From Winogradskyella ouciana (lineage in GTDB: Bacteria; Bacteroidota; Bacteroidia; Flavobacteriales; Flavobacteriaceae), in assembly GCF_009709615.1 (NCBI RefSeq), contig NZ_WJYA01000009.1, positions 124,001 to 188,000 on the forward strand: a stretch of 64,000 bases of DNA, given 5' to 3'. Below, in pieces: positions 1 to 10,175 of the stretch (the stretch's first letter is position 1; every line of letters starts with the position of its first letter). The notes under the pieces were generated by a model. The model saw only the letters and a program-made list of their open reading frames with translations, was not told the origin of the DNA and searched no databases. The translations under genes and the position numbers were made by a program.

Positions 1-2
1 GG

Positions 3-1865
3 GTTTCAGACATTAGGCAAATTAAAAGTTTAAAAAAGCCTTTAAGAAAAAAACTTATTACTAAACCCAACAAGGTTTTAAAGGAAATTAAAAAGCAAGT
101 CCACAAGCAACAAGAGGAATTTGGTCATATATTTAAGAATGAAATAATTCCAGATTTAGAAAAAGAAGGTATTGTTTTAATTGACTACCATGCGTTTACC
201 GATTCTCAAAAACAAATTGCAAAAACCTATTTTGAAGAACAGTTAAAACCTCTTTTAGATCTAGAAAATTCATTTCATAAGAACCCGGAGTCTATTTTTG
301 TTGAAAATGAAGCATCCTACTTAACTACTCTATCGAATGGAGAACTTCAACTCGTAAAAATCCCAGATTCCGAGCCTCGATTTTTTACGTTTCCTACAAA
401 AAACGGCAAGCACTTCACCACCTTTATTGACGATATTTTAAAATACAATCTCGGCGAAAACCATCCTGAAGATGAAGTCACTTACTATGCCTTGAAAATT
501 TCACGTGATGCGGAATTATATATTGAGGATGAGTTTTCAGGAAATTTAATGAATAAGATTAAAAATTCGTTACCAAAAAGAGATAAAGGTCAGCCCACAA
601 GAGTTCTCATCGACAAAAGAATGCCAGAGGAATTTCAGGAGGTATTGAAAGAGGCCTTGGATGTTTACAATGCGGACTTGGTTATGGGTGGCAGGCATCA
701 TAATTTTAAGGATTTCTTTGCCTTCCCTAATCCTACTGAAAAAGATTTATCGTTTAAAAAACTAGAGCCATTACCGCATCCTATACTATCAAGTACAGAA
801 AATATTTTTGATGCAATAGATAAAAAAGACCAATTACTCCATTATCCTTATCAGCAATTTGATTCTGTAATTAATTTGGTTGAAAATGCTGCAGAAGATG
901 CAACGGTAACTACCATTAAAATGACGCTCTATAGATTGGCAGACGAATCTCGATTAAATACTGCCATTGCCAAAGCTGCAAATAACGGAAAAGAAGTCAT
1001 TGTCTTTATTGAAATAAAAGCCAGATTTGATGAGCAGAACAATCTTAAATGGGGTAATATTTTCAAAAAAAATGGTGCTACGGTAATCTATAGCTATCCT
1101 GATATAAAAGTTCATTCTAAGATTTTATACATTGAACGGGTAGTAAATGACAAGAAGAAACGCTACGCTTATATTAGTACAGGAAATTTTAATGAGAAAA
1201 CTGCAGAGCTCTATACGGATTATGGACTTCTCACAGCTCATAAAAAAATAACCAAAGATTTAAACAAAGTATTTTTAGTTTTACAAAAGGTTACTATAGT
1301 TCCCAAAACCAAAAGACTTTTAGTTTCCCCTTACACTACAAGAAACAAGCTTGAAAAATTAGTTAATGCAGAAATAGAGCATGCTAAAAATGGTAACAAG
1401 GCCTATATAATTTTGAAGATGAATAGCCTACAAGACAAATCCATGATTGAGTATCTTTATAAGGCAAGTAATGCCGGAGTGCAAATAAAGCTAATCGTTA
1501 GAGGCATCTGTAGTCTTGTGCCAGGCATTAAAAATCAAAGCGAAAATATTGAGATTATAAGTATTCTAGATCGATTTCTAGAACATGGACGTGTTTATAT
1601 TTTTGGTAATGGTGGTGACGAAAAAATTTACATAGGTTCTGCAGATTGGATGACCAGAAACCTAACCCATCGTATAGAAGTACTGACACCTATCTACGAT
1701 AAGGATGTGCATAAGACCTTAAGAGACTTAATAGAAATACAGTTAAGTGACAACACAAAGGCCAGAATTATAGATGCTGAACAGAAAAATGAATACGTCG
1801 ACAATTCCAAAAAAAAGGTAAGGGCACAATATGCTACTTATGAGTATTTTGAGAATAAGCTTTAA
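3..1865 (+). CDS. ppk1: Polyphosphate kinase 1 (5' end outside window)
   Basis: This enzyme reversibly transfers the gamma phosphate of ATP to inorganic polyphosphate. The frame is open from base 3, so the gene starts upstream. About 620 residues are visible; the family is near 690, so roughly the first 70 are missing. A TTG at 492 is internal, because the upstream codons read as the PPK N-terminal and middle domains. The phosphorylated-histidine region reads KVHSKIL (His codon 1113-1115), followed by a STGNFNEKTAELYTDYGLLT block. The C-terminal half carries RFLEHGR and YIGSADWMTRN (about 1631-1665), both hallmarks of PPK1. It converges on the App1-like gene with only 8 bases between, so no separate terminator fits. 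Confidence 0.95.
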   Translation, partial: VSDIRQIKSLKKPLRKKLITKPNKVLKEIKKQVHKQQEEFGHIFKNEIIPDLEKEGIVLIDYHAFTDSQKQIAKTYFEEQLKPLLDLENSFHKNPESIFVENEASYLTTLSNGELQLVKIPDSEPRFFTFPTKNGKHFTTFIDDILKYNLGENHPEDEVTYYALKISRDAELYIEDEFSGNLMNKIKNSLPKRDKGQPTRVLIDKRMPEEFQEVLKEALDVYNADLVMGGRHHNFKDFFAFPNPTEKDLSFKKLEPLPHPILSSTENIFDAIDKKDQLLHYPYQQFDSVINLVENAAEDATVTTIKMTLYRLADESRLNTAIAKAANNGKEVIVFIEIKARFDEQNNLKWGNIFKKNGATVIYSYPDIKVHSKILYIERVVNDKKKRYAYISTGNFNEKTAELYTDYGLLTAHKKITKDLNKVFLVLQKVTIVPKTKRLLVSPYTTRNKLEKLVNAEIEHAKNGNKAYIILKMNSLQDKSMIEYLYKASNAGVQIKLIVRGICSLVPGIKNQSENIEIISILDRFLEHGRVYIFGNGGDEKIYIGSADWMTRNLTHRIEVLTPIYDKDVHKTLRDLIEIQLSDNTKARIIDAEQKNEYVDNSKKKVRAQYATYEYFENKL

Positions 1866-1873
1866 TAAACAAG

Positions 1874-2887
1874 CTATTGTATAAATCCATTTTTTCTGGC
1901 ATGGTCAATGGCTTGAGCACTTTTTTCAACCATTAAAACTTGCGTGGTTTTATAGTTTTCTATCAACCCTTTTACCCTTATCATTTTTTTCTTATGCTTC
2001 ACACTTCTTAAATAAATGGCTAGTATCCTATCTGGAAACTCTTCGGCAATCTCCATGTATATATCTGGATCGTGCTCACCACTATCACCAATTAAAATAA
2101 AAGGTAAATCAGGATAAGTTTTTAGAAGATTAAGAATTTCCTTTTGCTTTTGTGGCTTTTCATCCAAAGATTTTCTTTTCAAGAAATTACTTAGACTTCG
2201 TAATAAAATTGGCCCCTTAGGAAAATTGTTCTGTCTCAAAAATAATTCTAGATAACGATATAAATTCCATGGGCTGTGGCTTACATAAAAAATCGGGTTT
2301 GCATTTTTTCCAGAAGCTCCTCTGTGGAGTCTGTGATAGAAATCAGCTGCACCTTCTAACGGACTTCTATTTTTGGCGTGTTTAAAAATTGAATTGTAAA
2401 CCACTTTCCACTTTAACATAGAAACTACACCTGTATGCAAAATGGTATCGTCTATATCACTGGCAACACCAAATTGTGAGGTAGTGGACGGAATTAATAT
2501 TTCACCAGGAAACCTATTTTCATTCTGTATGGTTCGTTTAATATTGACATCACTGTACGAGAGCTCAAAAGACAGCCATCCTTCTTCATTGGTCAGTTTC
2601 TTTAAATCTTGGAGATTTGCTTCGACTTTGTAGTATCCATCATTGTCCGTAACTCCCTTTAAAATTTTATTATTGGGTAGCTTAATATTAATATCAACAT
2701 TTTTGATTTCATCGGTTTCAAAACGTTTCCATGTATTAACAATAAGGTGCCATATATGCTGGTCTTCCAGGTCAATAGATTCGTCCTCCAAAGCTCTTCC
2801 ACGCGCATAGAAATGCGAATCCGTGCCATAACCCTGAAATGCAATTATTTGTAATGGATCTTTTTTTAACCAGCCCAATGAAATCAA
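1874..2887 (-). CDS. App1-family phosphatase domain protein (DUF2183)
   Basis: The 337-residue protein matches the App1 catalytic family, named after the yeast actin-patch phosphatidate phosphatase. The haloacid-dehalogenase-type nucleophile motif DIDDTILHTG lies near residues 144-153. Later motifs are HSPWNLYRYL and LIGDSGEHDPDIY, which supply the conserved Ser/Asn and acidic metal-binding residues. The N-terminal 120 residues form a predicted beta-rich domain. No signal peptide or membrane segment is visible, so it is probably cytosolic. Family knowledge suggests lipid phosphate hydrolysis, but the bacterial substrate is unproven. It has its own promoter region (2888-3053) divergent from the peptidase gene. 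Confidence 0.8.
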   Translation of the reverse strand: MISLGWLKKDPLQIIAFQGYGTDSHFYARGRALEDESIDLEDQHIWHLIVNTWKRFETDEIKNVDINIKLPNNKILKGVTDNDGYYKVEANLQDLKKLTNEEGWLSFELSYSDVNIKRTIQNENRFPGEILIPSTTSQFGVASDIDDTILHTGVVSMLKWKVVYNSIFKHAKNRSPLEGAADFYHRLHRGASGKNANPIFYVSHSPWNLYRYLELFLRQNNFPKGPILLRSLSNFLKRKSLDEKPQKQKEILNLLKTYPDLPFILIGDSGEHDPDIYMEIAEEFPDRILAIYLRSVKHKKKMIRVKGLIENYKTTQVLMVEKSAQAIDHARKNGFIQ

Positions 2888-3053
2888 ATTTTAAAAATTT
2901 CAAGATACTAAAATCCGCATATACGAAATAATAATACAAACTAAATAACTTAATAAATGTTAAAAATTATCGAAGTTATCTAAGTTCATAATTTTTCAAA
3001 GTATTTTAGTAGCAACACAAACATCAAGAACTATACTCAAACCATCTCAATTC

Positions 3054-5594
3054 ATGAAGAATCTTATTCTCCTTCTATTTTTTTGCCTATCATTCTGTTT
3101 TTTAAATGCTCAAACTGCTAGAGAAAGTAGTACACCAACACCCAACTATAGAGCCGCTGCTAAATACTCACCAACTAATTTAGGGAAATTGGTTCACTCT
3201 ACTTCTGTTAGACCACATTGGTTAAAAAATGGGAATCGTTTTTGGTATCAATACAAGACTACTGAAGGTTCTAAGTACTACATCGTTGATGCCGATAAGC
3301 GAAGCAAAAAAGAACTGTTTGACAATGAAAAAATGGCCAGATGGCTTACCGAAATAACCAAAGATCCTTATGACGCAAAGCATTTACCACGCTTTAATTT
3401 TGAGTTTGTAAAAAACGAAACTGCGATACGGTTTTATGTTACCTCAACTGAAAAAGTAGAAGAAGAAAAAGAAGTTGAAGACGAAGGTGAAAATGGAGAA
3501 GAAGAAACCGATTCTACTAAAACCAAGAAAAAGAAAAAGGGTAAACCAAAAATGGTAAATAAAGTTTATCATTTTGAATATGTTCTTGGCAGTAATAACT
3601 TAACTGTTTTAAGCAATAAAAAGAAAGGTAAAGAAGAGTGGAAAAAATGGGCAAACATTGCTCCTGACAGTTCTGTAGTCTTGTTCTCAAAGAACTATAA
3701 TTTGTATTGGATGGATAAAGAGAACTTTCTGAAAGCCGTTGAAAACGAAAAAGACAGCACAATAGTTGAAAACCAATGGACTACAGACGGAGAACTATAT
3801 TATTCTTATGGAGGAAGTAGCGGAAGAGGTGAAACCAACGAGTCCATGAAGAAAAACAAAGACAAACGACAACGTATTTATGGTCTATGGTCACATGATT
3901 CTAAAAAGTTTGTGTTTCAACGAACAGATTCAAGACACATAAATGAGTTATGGGTTATCAATACCACGGCGAGCAAAAGACCAACTTTAGAAACCTATAA
4001 ATATCACATGCCAGGTGAAGATGAATTTTACAAAACCGAACTTCATGTTTTTGATATGCCCACCAAAAGTAGCTTACAGGTTCAATTAGATACAGTAAAA
4101 CAGCAAAGTGTCCAAGTCTATCGCGAACCCTTGAAAAAATCAAATTACGATGATGATTTTAACCCTGCCTTGCTGCTCTCAAAAAAAGGAAAAATTTATT
4201 ATAACACAATCAGTAGAGACCGAAAAAAGCTCGATATCTGTGTCGCTGATATAAATACCGGAGAATCTAAAGTATTGATAGAAGAGCGATTTAATACCTA
4301 TATAGAATCACGTCCCTTAGTATTATTAAATGATGAAACAGAAATGTTGCATTGGGCAGAACGCACAGGCTGGGCACATTATTACCTCTATGATATTAAT
4401 GGAAACTTAAAAAATCAGATAACTAATGGTTCTTTTCATGTTGAACGTGCTATTGGAGTAGATGATGAATCACGTACACTTTACTTCACAGCTCATGGTA
4501 TACCAAAAGACCAAGATCCATATTACGAACATTTATATAAAGTTAATTTAAATGGGACTGGCTTGAAAGCACTGAATCCTGGTAACTTTAACACAAGAAC
4601 AGATATGGCTGACTCCAATGGTTTTTTTGTTAGTAATTATTCAAGGGTAAATACAGTACCAAAATCAGAATTGAGAAACAGTGCAGGCAAGGTAGTTTTG
4701 GAATTAGAGGAAGCTGATTTGTCACAACTTATGGCTACAGGTTATAAGTTTCCAGAGCCTTTTAAAATGAAAGCTGACGACGGTATTACGGATATTTACG
4801 GAGTAATGTATAGACCTTTTGAAATGGATTCTACTAAAAAATACCCTTTACTGGAATATGTATATCCAGGCCCTCAAACTGAAGCGGTCAATAAATCTTT
4901 CTCTGTACGTATGGATAGACTAGACCGTATGGCACAGGTAGGATTTATTGTTGTAACCATGGGTAATCGTGGTGGTCATCCTGATCGTTCTAAGTGGTAT
5001 CATAATTATGGTTACGGGAATTTAAGGGATTATGGTTTGGCAGATAAACGTCATGTAGCAGAGCAGTTAGCGGATAAACATGATTTTATTGACATTGAAA
5101 AAGTTGGAATCTACGGACACTCTGGTGGTGGTTTTATGAGCACCGCAGCTATTTTGGTTTATCCAGATTTCTTTAAAGCAGCTGTGTCTTCAGCTGGTAA
5201 TCATGATAATGCTATTTATAATAGCTGGTGGAGTGAAACGCACCATGGAGTACAAGAAGAAACTGATGAAGATGGTAATACCAAATACAAGTATATCATA
5301 GACAACAATCAATCACTTGCCGATAACCTAAAAGGAAGGTTAATGTTGATTACGGGAGATGTAGATAATAACGTTCACCCTGGTGGTACAATTAGAATGG
5401 CTAATGCTTTAATAAAAGCCAACAAGCGTTTTGACTTTATGTTGATGCCAGGACAGCGTCATGGTTTTGGAAGTATGACGGAATACTCATTTTGGCTAAG
5501 AGCAGATCATTTTAGCAAACATCTTTTAGGAAAAGAAGCTACTGAAGTAGATATTACGGAAATAAACAGGGATAAACCTAAAACTAAATCCTAG
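3054..5594 (+). CDS. S9 family peptidase (DPP IV-like), secreted
   Basis: This is a prolyl oligopeptidase-family serine peptidase, likely periplasmic or envelope-bound, that removes dipeptides from oligopeptides. A signal peptide ends near residue 20 (LNAQ). A beta-propeller domain fills the first two thirds, and the alpha/beta-hydrolase domain begins near residue 590. The catalytic triad is visible: Ser690 in GHSGGG, Asp771 in GDVDNNVHP and His803 in GQRHGFG. Length (846) is normal for the family. A charged insertion around residues 133-170, first acidic (EEE/EDE runs) and then lysine-rich, interrupts the propeller. It converges with the next gene, leaving only 2 bases. Confidence 0.9.
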   Translation: MKNLILLLFFCLSFCFLNAQTARESSTPTPNYRAAAKYSPTNLGKLVHSTSVRPHWLKNGNRFWYQYKTTEGSKYYIVDADKRSKKELFDNEKMARWLTEITKDPYDAKHLPRFNFEFVKNETAIRFYVTSTEKVEEEKEVEDEGENGEEETDSTKTKKKKKGKPKMVNKVYHFEYVLGSNNLTVLSNKKKGKEEWKKWANIAPDSSVVLFSKNYNLYWMDKENFLKAVENEKDSTIVENQWTTDGELYYSYGGSSGRGETNESMKKNKDKRQRIYGLWSHDSKKFVFQRTDSRHINELWVINTTASKRPTLETYKYHMPGEDEFYKTELHVFDMPTKSSLQVQLDTVKQQSVQVYREPLKKSNYDDDFNPALLLSKKGKIYYNTISRDRKKLDICVADINTGESKVLIEERFNTYIESRPLVLLNDETEMLHWAERTGWAHYYLYDINGNLKNQITNGSFHVERAIGVDDESRTLYFTAHGIPKDQDPYYEHLYKVNLNGTGLKALNPGNFNTRTDMADSNGFFVSNYSRVNTVPKSELRNSAGKVVLELEEADLSQLMATGYKFPEPFKMKADDGITDIYGVMYRPFEMDSTKKYPLLEYVYPGPQTEAVNKSFSVRMDRLDRMAQVGFIVVTMGNRGGHPDRSKWYHNYGYGNLRDYGLADKRHVAEQLADKHDFIDIEKVGIYGHSGGGFMSTAAILVYPDFFKAAVSSAGNHDNAIYNSWWSETHHGVQEETDEDGNTKYKYIIDNNQSLADNLKGRLMLITGDVDNNVHPGGTIRMANALIKANKRFDFMLMPGQRHGFGSMTEYSFWLRADHFSKHLLGKEATEVDITEINRDKPKTKS

Positions 5595-5596
5595 TA

Positions 5597-6865
5597 TTAA
5601 AAAAACCAGGATTCAGGCCAAAGGAACATAACTAGTAATCCGAAAGCGATTGTGAGTCCAAAAGAAATAATAATCCATTTCATTATTTCTTTGGCACCAA
5701 GCACTATGGCCATAACTCCTTTAAAGAGCATATTAGAGAGTCCTGCCAATAGTATAAGTTTCCACCCTACGGTAGCTTTTAGAGTTCCTTCCTTTATCAA
5801 TTGGGATAATGATAGTGTTATGGCGTCAACATCTGTTAAACCACTTATTATTGAAATAATATACAATGCATTATTTCCAAATTTTTCTTTGGTAAATGCT
5901 ACAGCCAAGAGTATAAAACCATAGAGCAATCCAAAAACCAATGCACTTTTAAACTGTGCTGGGTTTTTAGGTTCAGGCATTTTTTCTTCTTCTGAATCTT
6001 TTTTATTGATTAGATAGAAAAGAGCGACTGCAGTCAACGCCATAAAAATAATTACTGCTCCTATAGGTACAGCAATAATATTGAGGTACTGCGGAATAAC
6101 TACACCGACTTCAAACAAAACTCGCACAAAAGATATGGCTGATGCTGTGACAATTACAAACACAGCCGTTTTGCTAATTGACGCATTATCTGCAGTTTTC
6201 CTCGCATAACTAACCGTCGTTGCCGTACTGCTTATTAAACCACCCAAAATACCATTTGAGATCACGCCTACCTTTTTCCCTACGAACTTGTAAATGAAAT
6301 AACCTACGACACTAATCCCAACAATGAGTGTAACCATTAACCAGATATTCCGAGGATTGATAACATCGTAAGGCCCAAAGGTTTTATCAGGAAGAATTGG
6401 CAAAATGACTAAACTTATACCAGCCAAAGTCATTATTGCAGATAAATCTTTCTCCTTAAGATTTTCTATAAATTCGTGTAAATGTTCTTTAACATACAAT
6501 AAAATGGCAACAGAAGCACCTATAAGAACACCAATAAGTTGACTTCCCATAACAAGATAAGCACCAACGGCAAACATCAATAAAGCCGCAACCTCTGTAG
6601 TTTGACCAATGTCTGCTTGATTGAGTTTTTTAAGTTTTATATAATTAGCCATCAAAAGCATTGCCGCCATGCACAAGCCCAACACAGGTAAAATAAAAGG
6701 ATTATCAAATTCTAGAGTTAATAAACCTGAAACGGTACCTAGAACTGTAATAAGCGTAAAGGTACGCACACCTGCCATATGGTTATCAGTTTTTTCACGT
6801 TGCAATCCAACCAATAGCCCTAAACCAAAGGCAATACCTAATGTCGATAAATCTGAATAATCCAT
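5597..6865 (-). CDS. MgtC/SapB N-terminal and DUF4010 membrane protein
   Basis: A 422-residue integral membrane protein with about 12 hydrophobic segments. The first 130 residues look like an MgtC-type membrane domain (GLLVGLQRE near residues 16-24). The rest matches the DUF4010 family, with a glycine-rich loop NGILGGLISSTATTVSYAR. Members are widespread in Bacteroidota, but transport activity and substrate are unknown. I assign only the family. It starts at ATG 6865 and stands alone, separated from the pyrophosphatase gene upstream by a strong terminator. Confidence 0.8.
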   Translation of the reverse strand: MDYSDLSTLGIAFGLGLLVGLQREKTDNHMAGVRTFTLITVLGTVSGLLTLEFDNPFILPVLGLCMAAMLLMANYIKLKKLNQADIGQTTEVAALLMFAVGAYLVMGSQLIGVLIGASVAILLYVKEHLHEFIENLKEKDLSAIMTLAGISLVILPILPDKTFGPYDVINPRNIWLMVTLIVGISVVGYFIYKFVGKKVGVISNGILGGLISSTATTVSYARKTADNASISKTAVFVIVTASAISFVRVLFEVGVVIPQYLNIIAVPIGAVIIFMALTAVALFYLINKKDSEEEKMPEPKNPAQFKSALVFGLLYGFILLAVAFTKEKFGNNALYIISIISGLTDVDAITLSLSQLIKEGTLKATVGWKLILLAGLSNMLFKGVMAIVLGAKEIMKWIIISFGLTIAFGLLVMFLWPESWFF

Positions 6866-6973
6866 ATGTCTTTTTTGGCTATTAGAAAATTACACATTTC
6901 TGACGAAATTTAGAGCAAATCCAAAAAACATCTCGTTTCAATAACTAAATTTATTAACGTAAACGATAAAAAA

Positions 6974-6999
6974 AAAGCCTCATCAATTGATGAGGCTTT
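6974..6999 (-). terminator. Rho-independent terminator of hppA
   Basis: A perfect inverted repeat with arms AAAGCCTCATCAA / TTGATGAGGCTTT. On the minus strand it is followed by a run of about nine T, the classic intrinsic terminator. It lies 28 bases past the hppA stop and keeps hppA transcription out of the DUF4010 gene. Confidence 0.9.
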
Positions 7000-7026
7000 A
7001 AACTATAAACTGGTCAGTAATAACTA

Positions 7027-9441
7027 TTAGTTATTTACTTCTTCCTTTACTTCTTTAATTACTTTTTTGACTTTCACCTCTACATCATCCGAAACTTCAT
7101 TCATGGCGTCTAGTTTAGCTTCAACCTCTTCTTTAGTACCTTCAAAAGTTTGAGTATCTGTTGATTCTTCACCGTTTTCAGAAGTTACAGTGGTCACAAC
7201 AGCTTTAACGGTTCCGTCATCATTGCTTTCCATATTTACCTTTACTTCCTTAGATATTTCCATTTTTTCAATGTTCATATTATTAGAAGCATAAGCAGAC
7301 AAATCGTCTGAAGATAATGCAATACTTGGAGCTATTACTAATGCCACTACAGACATCAACTTCAATAAGATATTTAACGAAGGCCCAGAAGTATCTTTAA
7401 ATGGATCACCAACGGTATCACCTACAACAGCCGCTTTATGAGCCTCTGTTCCTTTTCTGCCTTCTTCTTCAATAGTCTTCTTAGCATTATCCCAAGCACC
7501 ACCTGCATTCGATTGGAAAATTGCCATAAGCACACCACAAGTTGTTACACCTGCTAAAAGCCCACCTAACATTTCAGCACCTCCAATAAAACCAACTGCT
7601 ACTGGAACAACGATTGCCAGTAAACCTGGTAATACCATTTCCTTAATTGATGCTTTTGTAGAAATATCAATACATTTTCCATAATCTGCAACACCATCTG
7701 CATCATCAAATATTTTTCTATCTGCTTCAGATGCTTTAGACATGTCACTATCGTATTTACGCATTACTTCTAAAGCAGCCTTTAATTGTGGAATATCTCT
7801 AAACTGACGACGAACTTCTTCAATCATTGCCATAGCAGCACGACCAACAGCATTCATGGATAATGCTGAGAATACAAATGGTAGCATACCACCAACTAAT
7901 AATCCAGCCATAATTTTTGGTTGAGATACATCAATAGCAATTACTCCAGCTGTCTGCATAAAAGCGGCAAATAATGCCAATGCCGTTAATGCAGCAGAAG
8001 CAATTGCAAAACCTTTTCCAACAGCCGCAGTTGTATTACCAACAGCGTCTAATTTATCTGTACGCTCACGAACTTCACTCGGTAATTCTGCCATTTCAGC
8101 AATACCACCTGCATTATCACAAATTGGTCCATAAGCATCTACAGCCAATTGAATACCTGTATTTGCTAACATACCTACAGCTGCGATTGCGATACCATAT
8201 AAACCAGCAAAATGATGAGAAATAATAATAGCTGCAGCTATTAAAATAATAGGAATAGCTGTTGACATCATCCCAACACCTAAGCCTGCTATAATATTAG
8301 TTGCACTACCAGTTTCTGATTGTTTAACAATAGACATTACTGGCTTTTTACCTGTAGCAGTATAATATTCGGTTATTTTCCCAACAGCTAAACCAGCTAT
8401 TAAACCAGCTATTACAGCAATAAACACTCCTAAAGATGTATACTCTACTCCATTTAAATTAAATGTCTCTGGTATAAACTCTTGAATTAGGAAGTATGTT
8501 GCAACAGCCATCAATCCTGCTGAACCAAATTCTCCAATATTTAAGGCTGTTTGAGGGTTTCCTCCATCTTTTACTTTTACAAAAAACGTACCTACGATAG
8601 ACATTATAATCCCAACAGCACCAAGAACTAAAGGTAAATATACCGCTCCTAAGCCATCAAAATTAGGAGTTATAATAACAGCACCTAATACCATAGTACC
8701 TATAATAGAACCAACATACGATTCGAATAAATCTGCTCCCATACCAGCAACATCACCTACATTATCACCAACATTATCTGCAATTGTTGCAGGATTTAAA
8801 GGGTGGTCTTCTGGAATACCAGCTTCTACCTTACCAACTAAATCAGCACCTACATCAGCCGCTTTTGTATAAATACCTCCACCAACACGTGCAAACAAAG
8901 CAATTGAAGATGCACCTAAAGAAAATCCTGAAAGTACATTTAGTACCATACCTAAATTTTCTGATCCAGGCCACATACTTTGATATATTGCAAATAAGCC
9001 ACTTAATCCTAAAATACCTAAGCCTACAACACCTAAGCCCATTACAGACCCACCTGCAAAAGCAACTTCTAATGCTCTACCTAAAGACGTTCTCGCAGCT
9101 TGTGTAGTTCTAACATTTGCTTTAGTAGCAACTTTCATCCCAATAAATCCAGCCAAAGCTGAACAAATCGCTCCAACTATAAATGATATTGCTACCATCC
9201 AGTTTGAGCCTTCTTCATTACTTCCCTTAAAGAACAATAACACCGCTACTGCTACTACAAAAATTGCTAAAACTTTATATTCAGCTTTTAAAAAGGCCAT
9301 TGCACCATCAGCAATGTTTTTGGCTATACGTGCCATTTTATCACTTCCTTCATCTTGTTTGTTTACCCAAGCACTCTTAATGAATACAAATAGTAATGCC
9401 AAAACTCCAAAAGCTGGCAAACCTTTAATTAATAATTCCAT
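7027..9441 (-). CDS. hppA: Membrane-bound ion-pumping pyrophosphatase
   Basis: It couples hydrolysis of pyrophosphate to H+ and/or Na+ export across the inner membrane. The signature [11 protein letters not shown] and the Asp-rich block [24 protein letters not shown] are present, as is the C-terminal [21 protein letters not shown]. The determinant [10 protein letters not shown], with Ala where K+-independent enzymes carry Lys, indicates a K+-dependent type. I cannot tell H+ from Na+ pumping by eye. At 804 residues it is longer than usual (about 670-770): the last 85-90 residues after the final membrane helix form an acidic, Thr/Val/Lys-rich tail that would face the periplasm by the known topology. 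The soluble pyrophosphatase lies just upstream. Confidence 0.95.
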   Translation of the reverse strand: MELLIKGLPAFGVLALLFVFIKSAWVNKQDEGSDKMARIAKNIADGAMAFLKAEYKVLAIFVVAVAVLLFFKGSNEEGSNWMVAISFIVGAICSALAGFIGMKVATKANVRTTQAARTSLGRALEVAFAGGSVMGLGVVGLGILGLSGLFAIYQSMWPGSENLGMVLNVLSGFSLGASSIALFARVGGGIYTKAADVGADLVGKVEAGIPEDHPLNPATIADNVGDNVGDVAGMGADLFESYVGSIIGTMVLGAVIITPNFDGLGAVYLPLVLGAVGIIMSIVGTFFVKVKDGGNPQTALNIGEFGSAGLMAVATYFLIQEFIPETFNLNGVEYTSLGVFIAVIAGLIAGLAVGKITEYYTATGKKPVMSIVKQSETGSATNIIAGLGVGMMSTAIPIILIAAAIIISHHFAGLYGIAIAAVGMLANTGIQLAVDAYGPICDNAGGIAEMAELPSEVRERTDKLDAVGNTTAAVGKGFAIASAALTALALFAAFMQTAGVIAIDVSQPKIMAGLLVGGMLPFVFSALSMNAVGRAAMAMIEEVRRQFRDIPQLKAALEVMRKYDSDMSKASEADRKIFDDADGVADYGKCIDISTKASIKEMVLPGLLAIVVPVAVGFIGGAEMLGGLLAGVTTCGVLMAIFQSNAGGAWDNAKKTIEEEGRKGTEAHKAAVVGDTVGDPFKDTSGPSLNILLKLMSVVALVIAPSIALSSDDLSAYASNNMNIEKMEISKEVKVNMESNDDGTVKAVVTTVTSENGEESTDTQTFEGTKEEVEAKLDAMNEVSDDVEVKVKKVIKEVKEEVNN

Positions 9442-9479
9442 ATTGATATGTGTTAGTTAAGTTAATTTTTTAACGTTGC

Positions 9480-9487
9480 CAAAAATA
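9480..9487 (-). promoter_or_regulatory. Bacteroidota -7 box for hppA
   Basis: On the minus strand the bases read TATTTTTG, matching the Bacteroidota sigma consensus TAnnTTTG, 39 bases before the hppA start. I do not see a clear TTG -33 element at the usual 19-21 base spacing, so this rests on one half of the promoter. Confidence 0.45.
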
Positions 9488-9510
9488 GAAAAATATACCT
9501 GATAAAAAAA

Positions 9511-9532
9511 GCCACCTTAAATTAAAGGTGGC
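9511..9532 (-). terminator. Rho-independent terminator of ppa
   Basis: Stem GCCACCTT / AAGGTGGC with a 6-base loop. It is followed on the minus strand by seven T. It sits 36 bases past the ppa stop and just upstream of the hppA promoter, so the two pyrophosphatase genes are probably separate transcripts. Confidence 0.9.
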
Positions 9533-9567
9533 TCAACACTATTGATGTTATACTATCAATATCGTAA

Positions 9568-10095
9568 TTATATTGTGAAAGTTCTGTTTTTCTTATGTTC
9601 ACTAGCTTCGTAACGGTCTATACATTTGTTAAGAATATCGTAAGCCTCTTCTGCATTTCCCCAACCGCCAACATCAACTTTCTTTTTCTCTAAATCCTTA
9701 TAAACCTGAAAGAAATGGGTAATCTCTTTCATTCTGTGCGGATTTAAATCCATAATATCCATGTAGCTGTTCCAAATAGGATCGCTTACAGGTACACACA
9801 CCAGTTTCTCATCTGGCCCTTTTTCGTCTGCCATATGAAATACACCAATTGGTTTTACTTCCATAACACACATGGGAAATGTAGGTTCAGATCCCATTAC
9901 CAAAACATCTAAAGGATCACCATCTAATGCCAAAGTTTCTGGTATAAACCCATAATCTCCTGGATACATCATTGATGAAAATAACATTCTATCGAACCGT
10001 ATTTTATTTAACACAAAATCATATTCGTATTTGTTACGGCTACCTTTTGGTATTTCTATTAATACATCGAAGGTCAGTTTTTTAGGCTTAGTCAT
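9568..10095 (-). CDS. ppa: Inorganic pyrophosphatase, family I (soluble)
   Basis: It hydrolyses cytosolic pyrophosphate, driving biosynthetic reactions. The metal-binding signature DGDPLDVLV and the motifs EIPKGSRNKYEYD and YPGDYGFIP are those of the family I enzyme. An in-frame ATG exists at 10122, but I chose the ATG at 10095 (MTKPKKL). The longer form would begin inside a -7 promoter box (10120-10127), and the shorter form gives the usual length of about 175 residues. Having a soluble and a membrane-bound pyrophosphatase side by side suggests a choice between heat release and ion pumping. Confidence 0.93.
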   Translation of the reverse strand: MTKPKKLTFDVLIEIPKGSRNKYEYDFVLNKIRFDRMLFSSMMYPGDYGFIPETLALDGDPLDVLVMGSEPTFPMCVMEVKPIGVFHMADEKGPDEKLVCVPVSDPIWNSYMDIMDLNPHRMKEITHFFQVYKDLEKKKVDVGGWGNAEEAYDILNKCIDRYEASEHKKNRTFTI

Positions 10096-10119
10096 ATTCT
10101 CTATTTTTTTAAGGGGCTG

Positions 10120-10127
10120 CAAATATA
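10120..10127 (-). promoter_or_regulatory. Bacteroidota -7 box for ppa
   Basis: The minus strand reads TATATTTG, a full match to TAnnTTTG, 24 bases before the chosen ppa start. The spacing supports translation from 10095 rather than 10122. Confidence 0.5.
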
Positions 10128-10175
10128 TAACTTAGATACAGTTATACCTAATGAAAACGCAAATAGTGAAGAGGG

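Noticed and set aside
492..494. TTG at 492 as the start of polyphosphate kinase
   Set aside because: The frame is open to base 3 and the upstream codons encode the expected PPK N-terminal and middle domains.
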